Shown here: piece after piece, positions 63,421 to 64,000 of the stretch
Layout of the letters: each line of letters begins with the position of its first letter
Numbering within the stretch: position 1 is the first letter of the stretch
Assembly (NCBI RefSeq): GCF_032362555.1
Contig: NC_083534.1
Span: forward strand, 3,395,001 to 3,459,000
Length of the DNA: 64,000 nucleotides
Direction: 5' to 3'
Origin: Amyelois transitella
Lineage: Eukaryota > Arthropoda > Insecta > Lepidoptera > Pyralidae
Notes under the pieces: model-generated
What the model was told of the DNA's origin: nothing
Seen by the model: only the letters and a program-made list of their open reading frames with translations
Database searches by the model: none
Position numbers and translations under genes: made by a program

Positions 63421-64000
63421 GTAAGATATTTTTGTTTGGAATTGTCGATGTTCTATGTCCGTTCATTGTTGCATGGTCATCACAATACATATTTCCCCAA
63501 AATGCGGGAGATTTTGTTTTTAGGTTTCCTTTTTTATTTTCGTTAATTTACCAAGTAGTGTGTATATGAATGTATAAAATAAGCATGATTGTTAAGATAA
63601 TTTATTTATTTTCGTCTACACAAAAGAAATATGATATTTTTCTTCTTAACTTTCCTTAAGTAACATATTATATCGCTTAAAGTACAAGTTATGTAGGGAT
63701 TTGTTCATCTTTTCTACATTTGATCTATATTTTATTTTAAACATATAGCGAGCGTCGAAAGTAGTTCGTAAGAAATACAGTTTATAAAAATAAATAGGTA
63801 GATATGAACATTAAAAAAATAATAATCTAATCTTCTTCCACAATAAATTGACCAATGACCATATAATGAACATTATAGGAACCATAGAGTTAAATATGTT
63901 GAGTAAGCGGAAGGCGCCTAAAACTAATTTAAATAAGCTTTCTTTACAGGAATGGAACTAATTACATGCCTTGATACATCGTCAATAATTAAGCATGATC
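63421..64000 (+). other. DCTN1 intron, to end of window
   Basis: AT-rich. No exon or repeat recognised. Confidence 0.5.

Overview
The window is a piece of insect nuclear genome, almost certainly from a moth or butterfly. It is AT-rich, its genes have introns with GT-AG ends, and its introns and spacers are filled with transposon families typical of Lepidoptera: Helitrons that begin TCTATACTAATATTATAAAG and end CTAG between A and T, a tRNA-derived SINE, an RTE-like LINE ending in (ATGT)n, and short elements beginning CCGTGTGGTTCCCGGCACC. The species cannot be named from the sequence alone.

Left part (1-20.4 kb). On the minus strand lies the 5' portion of a transferrin-family gene (signal-peptide exon at 6505-6589, then 1451-1559 and 433-560; the rest lies beyond position 1). 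Upstream of it is a candidate two-exon gene for a basic protein of 188 residues (10758-10898 and 7854-8279), then intronless SmD1 (13470-13847). On the plus strand is a small coiled-coil protein gene (14990-15385). A complete six-exon kraken/SERHL-type serine hydrolase follows on the minus strand (20393 down to 16454). All splice phases of this gene were checked by hand and give 302 residues.

Middle (20.4-25.5 kb). Two compact intronless plus-strand genes, a PEBP (21529-22089) and eIF1 (22414-22746), are followed by repeat-rich spacer.

Right part (25.5-64 kb). One gene, dynactin subunit 1 (p150Glued), fills the rest on the plus strand. Twenty core exons from the CAP-Gly start to the last coiled coil were placed with consistent phases (about 1,037 residues). 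Five candidate microexons were also found: two in the linker after CAP-Gly and three at the right end. The 3' exons lie outside the window. The introns carry most of the unusual structure: a tandem array of 149/181-bp units copied from the end of a dynactin exon together with its splice donor, a 116/137-bp satellite ending 28 bp before an exon, a 225-bp inverted repeat whose arms look identical, a THAP-type zinc-finger first exon probably from a P-like transposon, a duplicated splice acceptor, and two extremely GC-rich exons.

No operon-like or prokaryotic structure is present. The genes are ordinary housekeeping genes (splicing, translation, microtubule transport) plus a secreted transferrin and two metabolic or signalling proteins. 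Novelty lies mainly in how repeats sit against, copy or may alter splice sites.
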